This document shows, one piece after another, positions 24,903 through 33,994 of a stretch of DNA of 64,000 bases. Each line of letters opens with the position of its first letter. Positions within the stretch are counted from its first letter, which is position 1. The translations under genes were made by a program, and so were the position numbers. The notes under the pieces were generated by a model. The model ran no database searches. It was not told the origin of the DNA and saw only the letters and a program-made list of their open reading frames with translations. The DNA is from Helicobacter macacae MIT 99-5501 (GTDB lineage Bacteria > Campylobacterota > Campylobacteria > Campylobacterales > Helicobacteraceae), in the NCBI RefSeq assembly GCF_000507845.1, contig NZ_KI669454.1, positions 906,604 to 970,603 on the forward strand. The letters run 5' to 3'.

Positions 24903-25649
24903 ATGAAGTTTATGGCAAATTTTAAGTGCAATCACACACCAAGCTCGACATATCACTACTTGAGAGAATTTGAGAGATTTGATTTTGGTAAATCTAGTGA
25001 GGGTAATGCTAAATTTTGGGAGCAAAATGAAGTAGTGGTTTTTCCGCCATTTGTGGCGTTGCAAAGCGCGATTGATAGCGCAAAAAATGTAAAAATCGGC
25101 ACACAAAATGCCTACCCTGCACAAAGTGGTGCATATAGTGGCGAGATAGGGGAGCAAATGCTAGAATCTATCGGCATAAAAACCGTGCTTATCGGGCATA
25201 GTGAGCGTAGGAATATTTTGGGCGAAAGCCAGGAGTTTTGCGCTAAAAAAGTGCGGTATTTTTTGGATAAAGGCTATGAGGTGGTATATTGTGTGGGGGA
25301 AAATCTAGCTACAAGGCAAGCAGGCAAGCAGGCATTAGAGGCGTTTTTGCGCTCACAATTTATAGGGCTGGATAGTGTGATAGATTCTAGTGAATTTACA
25401 GGAAAATTTTGCGTGGCGTATGAGCCGATATGGGCGATTGGCACGGGGGTTAGTGCAGGTGAGAGCGATATAGAGGGGGTGCATAGATTTTTGCGCTCTA
25501 TCACAAGCGCACCACTTCTATATGGCGGTAGTGTCAATGCTTCAAACGCTAGCCAAATCGCACAAATCAACAATGTAGATGGCGTTCTTATCGGTAGCGC
25601 AGCACTTACTCCAAGTGGGCTAAGAGATATTATAAATGCCTGCATTTAA
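24903..25649 (+). CDS. tpiA: Triosephosphate isomerase
   Basis: TpiA interconverts dihydroxyacetone phosphate and glyceraldehyde 3-phosphate. The 248-residue barrel has the N-terminal ANFKCN (catalytic Lys), IGHSERR with the catalytic His, YEPIWAIGTG with the catalytic Glu, and LYGGSVNASN for phosphate binding. I start at ATG 24903, eight bases after TTTTAGGAG; another ATG two codons earlier is too close to the Shine-Dalgarno. In H. pylori tpiA is followed by fabI and lpxD; here lpxD follows directly after 94 bp. Confidence 0.95.
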   Translation: MKFMANFKCNHTPSSTYHYLREFERFDFGKSSEGNAKFWEQNEVVVFPPFVALQSAIDSAKNVKIGTQNAYPAQSGAYSGEIGEQMLESIGIKTVLIGHSERRNILGESQEFCAKKVRYFLDKGYEVVYCVGENLATRQAGKQALEAFLRSQFIGLDSVIDSSEFTGKFCVAYEPIWAIGTGVSAGESDIEGVHRFLRSITSAPLLYGGSVNASNASQIAQINNVDGVLIGSAALTPSGLRDIINACI

Positions 25650-25743
25650 TGTCGCACAAAAAAGCACACAAAATCTTGCACGCAAAAATCTGCGCACAAA
25701 AGCCAAGCAAAAACTATAAAAATCAAAATTTTAAGGAGCAAAA

Positions 25744-26772
25744 ATGTCAAAATCTAGCCAAATCAAACCAAGTCAAATCAAATTAAGTGAAGTCAAAGAA
25801 TCTATCGGCATCAAAAATCCTATCAAAAAAGATTTCACTATCCACGCGCTTACTCCGCTTGAGCACGGAGGAGAAAACGACATAAGCTATATTGACCAGC
25901 CAAAATATGTATCTGCCCTAGCGGATTCCAAAGTCGGTGCGGTGCTAGTGCGAGAAGAGATTGCTAAGCAAGTGCCTAGCCACATACAACCCCTAGTGGT
26001 GCAAAATCCCCATTTAGCTTTCGCGCTTTTATCTCATCATTTTGCACAAAGCGAGTTTGGAGAGGATTCGCTAAAATCTAGCCAAGAGCAAAACCTAAAA
26101 CAATCTAGCAAAATCCATAGCACCGTGCAAATAATGCAAGGCGCGTATATCGGGCAAAATGTCAGTATCGGGCAGGGTAGTGTGATAATGAGCGGAGCAG
26201 TCATAAGCGATAATGTATCCATAGGAGAGAATTGCAAAATCTACCCAAATGTCGTCATCTACCGACAAACTCAAATCGCTGATAATGTAGCAATCCACGC
26301 AAACGCCGTCATAGGTAGCGATGGGTTTGGCTATGCACACACCGAGCTAGGCGAGCATATCAAAATCGAGCATAATGGAATCGTGCAGATAGAATCAAAT
26401 GTCGAAATTGGTGCGGGAAGCACCATTGATAGAGCTGTGTTTGGCAAAACAATCATCAAAAAAGGCACAAAAATCGACAACCTAGTCCAAATCGGGCATA
26501 ACTGCATAATCGGCGAGCATAGCTTGCTAGTTTCTCAAGTGGGCTTAGCAGGTAGCACCACCACAGGACGAAATGTCGTATTTGGCGGGCAAGCAGGCAC
26601 AGGCGGGCATATCCACATAGGAGATTTTGTCCAAATCGCAGGGAGAGGCGCAGTAGGAAAAAATCTCCCTCCAAATACCAAGTGGGGCGGACATCCGCTA
26701 ATGGAACTTGACGCGTGGATGAAGTTTTTTGTAACTTTGCGCAGACTTGTCAAAAAAAGCGAGAGGGAATAA
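25744..26772 (+). CDS. lpxD: UDP-3-O-acylglucosamine N-acyltransferase LpxD
   Basis: LpxD adds the N-linked acyl chain in the third step of lipid A synthesis. The 342-residue protein has an N-terminal uridine-binding domain ([19 protein letters not shown]) and a left-handed beta helix of hexapeptide repeats from ~residue 118 onward. The catalytic histidine lies in [17 protein letters not shown]. The C-terminal helix ([14 protein letters not shown]) recruits acyl-ACP. ATG 25744 follows AAGGAGC. It completes the envelope theme with LptG and the GT90 gene. Confidence 0.95.
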   Translation: MSKSSQIKPSQIKLSEVKESIGIKNPIKKDFTIHALTPLEHGGENDISYIDQPKYVSALADSKVGAVLVREEIAKQVPSHIQPLVVQNPHLAFALLSHHFAQSEFGEDSLKSSQEQNLKQSSKIHSTVQIMQGAYIGQNVSIGQGSVIMSGAVISDNVSIGENCKIYPNVVIYRQTQIADNVAIHANAVIGSDGFGYAHTELGEHIKIEHNGIVQIESNVEIGAGSTIDRAVFGKTIIKKGTKIDNLVQIGHNCIIGEHSLLVSQVGLAGSTTTGRNVVFGGQAGTGGHIHIGDFVQIAGRGAVGKNLPPNTKWGGHPLMELDAWMKFFVTLRRLVKKSERE

Positions 26773-26849
26773 AGCCGTATTTTTGCTTGCTTAAGATTTA
26801 GCCTACGCAAGTGTGAAAAATACCAAGTAAAATCCGCACAAAAATCATA

Positions 26850-28274
26850 ATGATAGATTCTCTAAAAAACATTTGGCAAAAGAATTTTGCAGAATTTGCA
26901 AAAAAAGCATTTGCAGAGAGAAGCATTTGTAAAAAAAATATTTGCAGAAAAAATGTTTGTGATATACATTTGCCAAAATCTCTGCCACAATCACACGGTG
27001 ATGATTTGCGTGATGATTTGCGTAGTAGCTTGCATAGTGCATTATTTATTCACTTCGCAAAAATTCTAGTTGCTATACTTTGTGCCTGCATTTTTGCAAG
27101 CACGCTTAGTGCAAAAAGTTCGCACAGCTCACTGCGATTGTTTATGGTAGGGGACGCGCTAATCCACAAATCTGTGTATGAGGACGCGCTTGTGCAAAAA
27201 GGGCAAAACTACGCAAATCAAGCACAATCTTCGCATTATGATTTTGCAAAAATGCTCGAGCTAATCGCGCCCATAAGCAAAAAGCACGATTTAGCGTTTT
27301 ATAATCAAGAAAGCATTTTAGGTGGCACTCATCTTGGGCTTAGCACTTATCCTAGATTCAACTCCCCGCAAGAATTTGGGCTAAATATGCTAAGGCTTGG
27401 ATTCAATCTTGTAAGTCTAGCAAACAATCACACGCTAGATAGAGGCGAAGCGGGCGTGCGCTCTATGCTAGATTTTTGGCGAAAAATGGAGGCAAGAAAT
27501 AGCACGCTTTATACCACAGGGAGTTTTGAGAGCTTCAAAGCGCAGCAAAAAATCCAGCACAAAATTTTGCACAAAAATGACATAAGCTATGCGATGCTTG
27601 CCTACACTTATGGGACAAATGGAATCCCACTACCACAAGGCAAAGAATATCTTGTAAATATCTACACCAAAGAAATGCTAAAACGCGATATTGAAGCGAT
27701 TAGGGCGGAGGTGGATTTGCTTATCGTGTCTATTCATTGGGGAGTAGAATACACCCACACACCCACCAAAGAGCAACGCGAAATCGCAAAGTTTTTGGCT
27801 AGCTTAGGTGTGGATATTGTTATAGGCAATCACCCTCATGCCATACAGCCTATCGAGCGCATAGGCAACACGCTAGTATTTTACGCACTTGGCAACTTCA
27901 TCTCCGCACAAGTGGGCTTACAGAAGCGCGTAGGATTGATAGCTTCTGTGCGGATTGACAAAATCCAAAACGCAAGAAAAAGCACAAGCACGATAAATCA
28001 CACCACAAAACCCCACCCCAAAAAAGTGCCCAAAAGAGCACAAAGAAAGTCTAAAATCAATAACCGCATATACAAAAAAATCCCCAAAAAAATAAAACTG
28101 CGAAATATTCGCGCAGATTTAGTCTATACTTACTACAAGCACGAGCAAAAAATGAGCGATTTTAAAGTCTATCCTTTTAGTTTGCTAAATGATGAGCTAT
28201 TGCCAAACTACCAATCAATCTACAAAGACTACATAAAAATCATTAGCAAAGATTGGCTAATCATCGGGCTATAA
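26850..28274 (+). CDS. CapA-family (poly-gamma-glutamate synthesis type) metallophosphatase-like protein
   Basis: A 474-residue exported protein. After a basic N-terminus of ~65 residues a hydrophobic segment (HFAKILVAILCACIFASTLS) acts as signal or anchor. The CapA metal-site motifs follow in order: LFMVGDALIHKS, NQESIL, SLANNHTLDRGEAG, VSIHWGVEYTHTP, GNHPHAIQPIE and FYALGNFIS. CapA proteins handle polyglutamate or other wall polymers. No capB/capC neighbours are present, so polyglutamate production is not implied. The start at ATG 26850 has no Shine-Dalgarno, and the first ~45 residues come from degenerate CATTTGCAG repeats, so the real start may lie later. Confidence 0.83.
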   Translation: MIDSLKNIWQKNFAEFAKKAFAERSICKKNICRKNVCDIHLPKSLPQSHGDDLRDDLRSSLHSALFIHFAKILVAILCACIFASTLSAKSSHSSLRLFMVGDALIHKSVYEDALVQKGQNYANQAQSSHYDFAKMLELIAPISKKHDLAFYNQESILGGTHLGLSTYPRFNSPQEFGLNMLRLGFNLVSLANNHTLDRGEAGVRSMLDFWRKMEARNSTLYTTGSFESFKAQQKIQHKILHKNDISYAMLAYTYGTNGIPLPQGKEYLVNIYTKEMLKRDIEAIRAEVDLLIVSIHWGVEYTHTPTKEQREIAKFLASLGVDIVIGNHPHAIQPIERIGNTLVFYALGNFISAQVGLQKRVGLIASVRIDKIQNARKSTSTINHTTKPHPKKVPKRAQRKSKINNRIYKKIPKKIKLRNIRADLVYTYYKHEQKMSDFKVYPFSLLNDELLPNYQSIYKDYIKIISKDWLIIGL

Positions 28275-28307
28275 AAGCGATATATAAGAAAACAAAAGAC
28301 AAGCACA

Positions 28308-30395
28308 ATGGGAAATCTAAGTCAAAAGCTTACTTCTTTGCCAAGCTCTGCAGGCGTGTATCAGTATTTTGACTCTAGTGGCAGGGTGCTATATATCGGC
28401 AAAGCAAAAAGCCTAAAAAATCGCGTAAAAAGCTACTTCGCACTATCTCAAACACTAGAGCTAGACACCCCAATCCCAAACCCAAAAGTATCCTTGCGCA
28501 TAGCTTCTATGGTGCGACAAATATCAAACATAGAAATCCTGCTTGTAAATAGCGAGCAAGACGCCCTAATCCTAGAAAACTCCCTGATAAAGCAACTAAA
28601 ACCAAAATATAATATTCTCTTGCGTGATGACAAAACCTACCCATATATCGCCTTTGATTTGAGTAGCGATTTCCCCACACCTAGCATAAGTCGCGCCAAA
28701 GCCAAGCAAAAAGGTGTAAGCTACTTTGGACCATTTACAAGCGGTGCTAGAGAGATAATAAACTCACTTTTGGAAATGTATCCCCTTGTCCAAAAATCCT
28801 CCTGCCTAAAAGAGAAAAAAGCCTGTCTTTTTTATCAAATCAATCGGTGCAGTGCGCCCTGTGAGGGTAAAATAGACAAGCACTCCTATGCCAAAATCCT
28901 AAATGAAGCGATTTCACTACTAAAATCCCCGCACAAACTCCTAGCAAAGCTCAAAGAAAAAATGCTTACCCTAGCAGAATCTAGGCGATATGAAGAGGCT
29001 ACAATCTATCGCGATAGAATCAAAAAACTCCAAAACTTGCAAAGTTTTTCAGCACTTGATTTGGCAAAAGATATAAGCGCAGATGTGTTTTATTTTTATG
29101 TAGATGAGGCTGCCAAAGAATCCAAAAGCTCCGCAAATTTGGCAGAATCTACAAGCCTTGCAAATTCTACAAATTCTACAAGATTCGCAAGCCACGCAAA
29201 TTCTGCAAACGCTACGATTCCCACAAAGCCTGCCAAAAAATCACAAAAAGGAATCTTGCTATCTCTTTTTGTCCGCTCTGGCAAAATCATCTCCATACAG
29301 CACGAGATTATCCCACTCCCTGAAAACGCCCAAGACACCACCGAAATCCACGCTGAAATCTATACCCAAGCCATTCTTAGTCAATACGCAAGCAAGCTGC
29401 CAATACTTCCTAGCGAGATTTTATTGCCAAGTATTGATGGGCTACCTTGCGAGCTACTAAGCGATTTTCTCCACTCCGCACAAGGACGCAAAGTCCTCTT
29501 AAGCGCACCACAAATCGGCACAAAAGCAAAAATCCTAGCCCTTGCCAAACAAAACGCAAAAGAACTACTAGCACGACATAGCCAAAATCTATCAAGCGAA
29601 AACGCCTTGTTAGAGCGCGTAGCTGAGCTAGCAAACCTAGAATCTATCCCAAGCAGAATCGAAGTCTTTGACACGAGCCACCACAGCGGGCGCGATTGCG
29701 TAGGGGCGATGATAGTGTATGAAAACGGCGAGTTTGTCAAGTCTGCATATCGCCGATACAAACTAGAAGCAAGCGATGAATACAACCAAATGAGAGAAAT
29801 GCTTATCCGCAGGGCAAAAGACTTCGCCACCACACCACCACCAAATATGTGGCTAATCGATGGGGGCAAAGCCCAAATCACGCTTGCAAAAGAAGTGCTA
29901 CAATCCTGTGGCTTAGGTGGTGGCGGAATTGACACGATAGGCATAGCCAAAGAAAAAAGAGAATCTAGCCTATCAGCACAAAATCTATCAATGCAAAATC
30001 TCACAGCGCAAACTCTTGCAAACCAAAGCACACAAGAAGCTATCAATCAAAAAATGTTGCACATTTCCACAAGAAAATCTAGCAAAAGTGCAAATCGCGC
30101 AAAAGGCGCAGCAAGCGACACTATCTATACTATTGATGAAAGCATTATGCTTAGCCCTAGCGATGAGCGATTGCAGTTTTTGCAAAAGCTACGCGATGAA
30201 GCGCATAGATTTGCTATCACTTATCATAGAGAAAAAAAGCGTGCAAGCGCACTTCAAAGCACCGAGCTAGAATCGCGCAACCTTAGCCAAGCCAAAATCA
30301 AACGATTGCTATCTTTGGTGGGTAGCTTTGAAGCGATAAAAAATTTGAGCGATGAGGAGATAAAAAATCTACTTAAAAAACGACAAGCTAAATAA
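28308..30395 (+). CDS. uvrC: Excinuclease ABC subunit C
   Basis: UvrC makes both incisions in nucleotide excision repair. Residues ~12-95 hold the GIY-YIG nuclease (AGVYQYFDSSGRVLYIGKAK); the UVR motif is at about residues 215-240 (ESRRYEEATIYRDRI); the RNase H-like nuclease follows (RIEVFDTSHHSGRDCVGAMI with the catalytic Asp); the end carries a helix-hairpin-helix (IKRLLSLVGSFEAIKNLS). The enzyme is ~600 residues in relatives; here 695, because of two low-complexity inserts (29103-29253, Ala/Ser/Asn/Thr-rich, and about 29960-30120, Gln/Asn/Ser-rich). It follows the CapA gene by 33 bp. Confidence 0.94.
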   Translation: MGNLSQKLTSLPSSAGVYQYFDSSGRVLYIGKAKSLKNRVKSYFALSQTLELDTPIPNPKVSLRIASMVRQISNIEILLVNSEQDALILENSLIKQLKPKYNILLRDDKTYPYIAFDLSSDFPTPSISRAKAKQKGVSYFGPFTSGAREIINSLLEMYPLVQKSSCLKEKKACLFYQINRCSAPCEGKIDKHSYAKILNEAISLLKSPHKLLAKLKEKMLTLAESRRYEEATIYRDRIKKLQNLQSFSALDLAKDISADVFYFYVDEAAKESKSSANLAESTSLANSTNSTRFASHANSANATIPTKPAKKSQKGILLSLFVRSGKIISIQHEIIPLPENAQDTTEIHAEIYTQAILSQYASKLPILPSEILLPSIDGLPCELLSDFLHSAQGRKVLLSAPQIGTKAKILALAKQNAKELLARHSQNLSSENALLERVAELANLESIPSRIEVFDTSHHSGRDCVGAMIVYENGEFVKSAYRRYKLEASDEYNQMREMLIRRAKDFATTPPPNMWLIDGGKAQITLAKEVLQSCGLGGGGIDTIGIAKEKRESSLSAQNLSMQNLTAQTLANQSTQEAINQKMLHISTRKSSKSANRAKGAASDTIYTIDESIMLSPSDERLQFLQKLRDEAHRFAITYHREKKRASALQSTELESRNLSQAKIKRLLSLVGSFEAIKNLSDEEIKNLLKKRQAK

Positions 30396-30755
30396 TTTCA
30401 AGCAAAATCGCAACAAGCAAAAAATAAATTTTGGATTTTGCATAAAGATTTGCAAAATCTAGCAGGATTTACCAAAGATTTTTTTTAAATTTTACAGATT
30501 TGTAAGCAGCTTGAAAAATATACAAAATCTATAAAAAAATATCAAAAGATTTTATATTTCATTTCACGCAAAAAATACGCTACAAAAAAGCAAAATTTTT
30601 GTGCCAAAAATTTTGGCAGATTTCCCCAAAATCAAACAAAATCCGCGCAAAAAATTTTTACATTTTTGGCGTTTTTTTTTTTTTGTTATCGCAAATTAAG
30701 CAAATTTTTGTAAAAATGCCGATTTGGAATCAAATCTACAAAGGGAGAAAGCAAA
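30396..30755. other. Chemoreceptor upstream region with a T13 tract
   Basis: A 360-bp AT-rich gap. It contains a T13 run at 30672-30684, one copy of the recurrent 11-mer CAAAATCTAGC (30453-30463) and the sigma28-like promoter listed separately. No gene is seen and no clear uvrC terminator. Confidence 0.6.
30697..30725 (+). promoter_or_regulatory. Sigma28 (FliA)-like promoter of the chemoreceptor
   Basis: TAAG (30697-30700), 17 bases, then GCCGATTT (30718-30725), close to the sigma28 pattern TAAA-N15-GCCGATAA and to the CGATWT -10 described for Campylobacter FliA. It lies 30 bp before the chemoreceptor ATG. The spacing is two bases long, so this is a moderate call. The T13 tract sits 12 bp upstream of the -35. 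Confidence 0.5.
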
Positions 30756-32855
30756 ATGTTGCAAAATATGAAACTTGGAACAAAAGTAGTGCTGTTTATA
30801 AACGGCATAGTGATGGTTTGTTTGGCGATTATGGCGATTGTCATATATATGCGCTCTGCAAGCATACAAACAGAGGAGAGCAACGCGCTCATAGCGGATA
30901 TTTCAGAGAAATATTCTTTGTATATGAAAGGCTCTATGGGCGATATAGTAAGCTCGCTAAAAGCTACTGAAGTGGTGCTAGAATCGCTTATCCAAAGAGG
31001 TGGCGGAAGTCAATACAGCCAAGAAATGATGCAAAATGTCGTGCTTGGTGCGCTAAATAGTAATGCCGTAGCAAGCTGGACATATCTCTACATAAAAGAC
31101 CCTGCATATCGAGGCGAAAATATCGCTAATTCTAAGCATAAGCTATCTAATGGGGAGTTTTTGATTCTCACAGAAGATGTCTCACTTACCCAAAAAGGCA
31201 CGGTCGTTTCTGCTGATGATGTTATCTTAAGCTTCAAGGGAGTAAGAAAAGCATTTGATAGCAAGAAAATCTCTATAAGCCCGCCTGCGTTTAAGACAGT
31301 CAATGGCAAGCAAATGTATGGAATCTCTGTAAATGTCCCTGTTTTTGATTCTAGCAAAAATGTCATCGGTGTTATTGGGACACTTGTAGAGACAAATCAC
31401 TTTAGAGAGCATATCATCAATGAGCTAAAAGTAGGGCATATCAAAGGTGCGTTTCCCTTTGTTATCCTAGATGATGGCACGATTTTGGTGCATAATGATT
31501 TGAATCTGCAAGGTGATAGTCTAGCAAATGTGAATAAAGACGCAACTGTTGGCAAAATGCTATCTGTGGCTAAAAACCACCAAGATAGCGTGCAAATCTA
31601 TAAAACAACCGCTGGACTTTCTGGCTATGCTAGTATCACTTCATTTGAAGTGGCAGCGGGAAGTGGGACATATTGGAGTATGGTGGTGGCTGCACCTGAA
31701 GATTCTGTGATGAAGCCTGTGAGAGATTTGCGAAATGTCATCGTGCTAGGCTGTATCATCGCGCTTATCGCCATAGCACTACTTGTATCTTGGTATATCA
31801 AATCCCGCGTAGTAATGAGAATCGGCAAAGTTTCAAGCAAACTTCTAGAGTTCTTTAAATACCTAAATCACGAAACAACCACTCCTCCTGCACCGCTAAA
31901 AATCATAGTCGCAGGCGATGAAATCGGTGCTATGGGTATCGCACTCAATGAAAACACCAAGCGCACACAAGAGACACTTGAGCAAGATGCAAGCGTCATA
32001 AGAGAAGTGGTAAGTATGGTAGAGGAAGCAAAAGCTGGTAGGTTTGGTAGTAAAATCACTCAACACACAGGTAATCCTCAAGTAAATACGCTAAAAGATA
32101 GGATTAACGAAATGTCTCAAGCACTATTTAACCTTGTCGGTGGCAATCTAGAAAATCCTGCAAGAGTGTTTGCTTCCTACCAAAAAAATGACTTCACACC
32201 GCGCATAGACAATCCTCAAGGACTAGAAGTAAGCGTAAATCAGCTAGGGGATTCTATCGTGGATATGCTAAAGGTATCTGCAAACTTCGCAAAAGAGCTA
32301 AAAATCCAAGCTGAAGAGCTAAGCAAGTCTATGCAGATTCTCACAGAGGGCTCACAAACTCAAGCTAGCTCTGTGGAGCAGACAGCCGCAGCAGTGGAGC
32401 AAATCAACTCCTCTATGCAAAATGTCGCAAGCAAGACAGGCGAAGCCACACAACAAGCCGAAGACATAAAAAATATTGTAAGTGTCATCAAAGACATAGC
32501 CGAGCAGACAAACCTACTTGCGCTTAACGCTGCTATCGAAGCCGCTAGAGCAGGTGAGCACGGACGAGGATTTGCCGTTGTCGCTGATGAAGTGCGAAAG
32601 CTAGCAGAGCGAACTACTCGCTCACTTAGCGAAATCGAAGCAAATGTAAATATCCTAGTGCAATCTGTAAATGAGATGAGCGAATCTATCAACGAGCAAA
32701 CAGAGGGCTTAGGACAAATCAATGAAGCGATAGAGCAGTTTGAGAGCGTTACGCAGCAAAATCTCCAAGTGGCAAATAGCACAAATGAGGTTACTAAGCG
32801 CGTAAATGGTATCGCCATAGAAATCGCAAACGACACAGACAAAAAGAAATTCTAA
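30756..32855 (+). CDS. Methyl-accepting chemotaxis protein with a periplasmic Cache-type sensor
   Basis: The product has 699 residues. Membrane segments at ~10-31 and ~328-347 flank a periplasmic domain of ~295 residues that fits a double-Cache ligand sensor ([35 protein letters not shown]). A HAMP-like linker leads to the signalling helix with the highly conserved hairpin tip [40 protein letters not shown]. There is no C-terminal CheR-tethering pentapeptide (ends DTDKKKF). GGGAG precedes the ATG. Together with cheZ just downstream it forms a chemotaxis cluster. The ligand cannot be read from sequence. Confidence 0.93.
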   Translation: MLQNMKLGTKVVLFINGIVMVCLAIMAIVIYMRSASIQTEESNALIADISEKYSLYMKGSMGDIVSSLKATEVVLESLIQRGGGSQYSQEMMQNVVLGALNSNAVASWTYLYIKDPAYRGENIANSKHKLSNGEFLILTEDVSLTQKGTVVSADDVILSFKGVRKAFDSKKISISPPAFKTVNGKQMYGISVNVPVFDSSKNVIGVIGTLVETNHFREHIINELKVGHIKGAFPFVILDDGTILVHNDLNLQGDSLANVNKDATVGKMLSVAKNHQDSVQIYKTTAGLSGYASITSFEVAAGSGTYWSMVVAAPEDSVMKPVRDLRNVIVLGCIIALIAIALLVSWYIKSRVVMRIGKVSSKLLEFFKYLNHETTTPPAPLKIIVAGDEIGAMGIALNENTKRTQETLEQDASVIREVVSMVEEAKAGRFGSKITQHTGNPQVNTLKDRINEMSQALFNLVGGNLENPARVFASYQKNDFTPRIDNPQGLEVSVNQLGDSIVDMLKVSANFAKELKIQAEELSKSMQILTEGSQTQASSVEQTAAAVEQINSSMQNVASKTGEATQQAEDIKNIVSVIKDIAEQTNLLALNAAIEAARAGEHGRGFAVVADEVRKLAERTTRSLSEIEANVNILVQSVNEMSESINEQTEGLGQINEAIEQFESVTQQNLQVANSTNEVTKRVNGIAIEIANDTDKKKF

Positions 32856-32975
32856 GTCTTTTTGATTTTGTCTTTTTGCACTTGTGTTGCCTCGCTTCTT
32901 TGAGCGTGGGCTTTTGCGGGGGATTTTAAAAAACTTTTAGAAAATCTTTTTTTGAGATTTTTGGAGGGGGTTTTG

Positions 32976-33015
32976 GGTGCAAAAGGTTGCAAAACTTTTT
33001 GCACCATTTTTGCTA
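32976..33015 (+). terminator. Terminator after the chemoreceptor gene
   Basis: GGTGCAAAA (32976-32984) pairs perfectly with TTTTGCACC (32997-33005), followed by ATTTTTGC. It lies in the 392-bp gap before cheZ; the rest of that gap (33010-33210) is T- then A-rich and holds no gene until the cheZ promoter. Confidence 0.65.
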
Positions 33016-33212
33016 ATCTATTTTTAACTGCCTTTTTATTTTTGCACTTTTTTACCTCCTTATTTTATACGCTTTTTTTTACACACTTTTTTACGCTTGC
33101 ACAAATCCCAAAATCCTAGCAAAACCACAAAAACACCGACAATATCGGCACAAGATTCTTACCCAAACTTTTGCAAAACAAAATCTAAATCCACACAAAT
33201 TCCCCAAAAAAA

Positions 33213-33221
33213 TGGTATAAT
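33213..33221 (+). promoter_or_regulatory. Extended -10 promoter of cheZ
   Basis: TGGTATAAT, an exact TGnTATAAT element, 26 bp before the cheZ ATG, with TTAGGAG (33237-33243) as ribosome binding site. It shows that cheZ is not dependent on the chemoreceptor transcript. Confidence 0.75.
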
Positions 33222-33247
33222 CGCGCAACTTCTCGTTAGGAGCGATA

Positions 33248-33937
33248 ATGACTCAAGAAGAATTAGACGCGCTAGTAAGTGCAGGTGCTGATAGCACTAG
33301 CACAGATAGCGCAGAAAATACAGAGCTAGATTCTGCTTCATCAAAAGAGCAGTCTAACTTCAGCGATGATAATTTCCGCGTGGAAGCTTCTAAAGAGTGG
33401 CCCCCACCTCCACCAAACAAAGACCACAAAGTCGTTCATCAGCTTGATGATGTTACGCGTGATACGGAGGCAAAAGCAGGTGAGGTGTTTGACCAGCTAG
33501 ACATTATCGGTGCAAATGCCGATGATGTCGCCAAAGCCGCAAAATCTCTCAAAGAATACCTAGCAAAGCAAGAAGAAATGTTTGTCAAACTCACGGCAAA
33601 ATTCCCAAATGTCAAAGCGTTTGCAGAGTCTTGCGAGCAAACAAAAACAGCCAAAGAAAGTGTGGCTAAAATCATAGACGGCGCAAATGCTTGCTCTGAT
33701 GCTATGCTACAAGCAATGGATATAATGCAGTTCCAAGACATAAATCGCCAGCGAATCGAGCGCGTAATCAATGTAATGCGTGCTTTGGCACAATATATGA
33801 ACTCACTATTTGAAAGCAAAATCGATGATAGCAAGCGCGTATCAAGTGCGGTGTATATACAAGGCGATGATAATGCCGATGTAGCAAACGCTGAAGAAAT
33901 CGAAAGCCTTATCGCTTCATTTGGCGCAAAAAGCTAG
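33248..33937 (+). CDS. cheZ: Campylobacterota-type CheZ phosphatase
   Basis: CheZ speeds dephosphorylation of CheY-P. The 229-residue protein has the long helical hairpin of CheZ and the active-site helix AMDIMQFQDINRQRIERVIN, with Asp and Gln at the positions needed for hydrolysis. The N-terminus MTQEELDALVSAG looks like the CheY-binding EIDALL peptide of FliM/FliY, and the C-terminus (EEIESLIASFG) resembles the CheY-binding tail of classical CheZ. A Pro-rich linker (WPPPPPNK) follows the N-terminus. The adjacent U32 gene matches H. pylori HP0169-HP0170, where HP0170 is the remote CheZ. Confidence 0.85.
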   Translation: MTQEELDALVSAGADSTSTDSAENTELDSASSKEQSNFSDDNFRVEASKEWPPPPPNKDHKVVHQLDDVTRDTEAKAGEVFDQLDIIGANADDVAKAAKSLKEYLAKQEEMFVKLTAKFPNVKAFAESCEQTKTAKESVAKIIDGANACSDAMLQAMDIMQFQDINRQRIERVINVMRALAQYMNSLFESKIDDSKRVSSAVYIQGDDNADVANAEEIESLIASFGAKS

Positions 33938-33994
33938 TCCAAAATCAATAATATCAGCTAAGATTGTATACTTCACTAAGCATAAAATACACAA

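Noticed and set aside
29381..30046. 221-codon antisense frame in uvrC
   Set aside because: Lies wholly opposite a conserved gene and shows only shadow codon patterns.
32360..32842. 160-codon antisense frame in the chemoreceptor
   Set aside because: Opposite the most conserved signalling hairpin; a known type of shadow frame.
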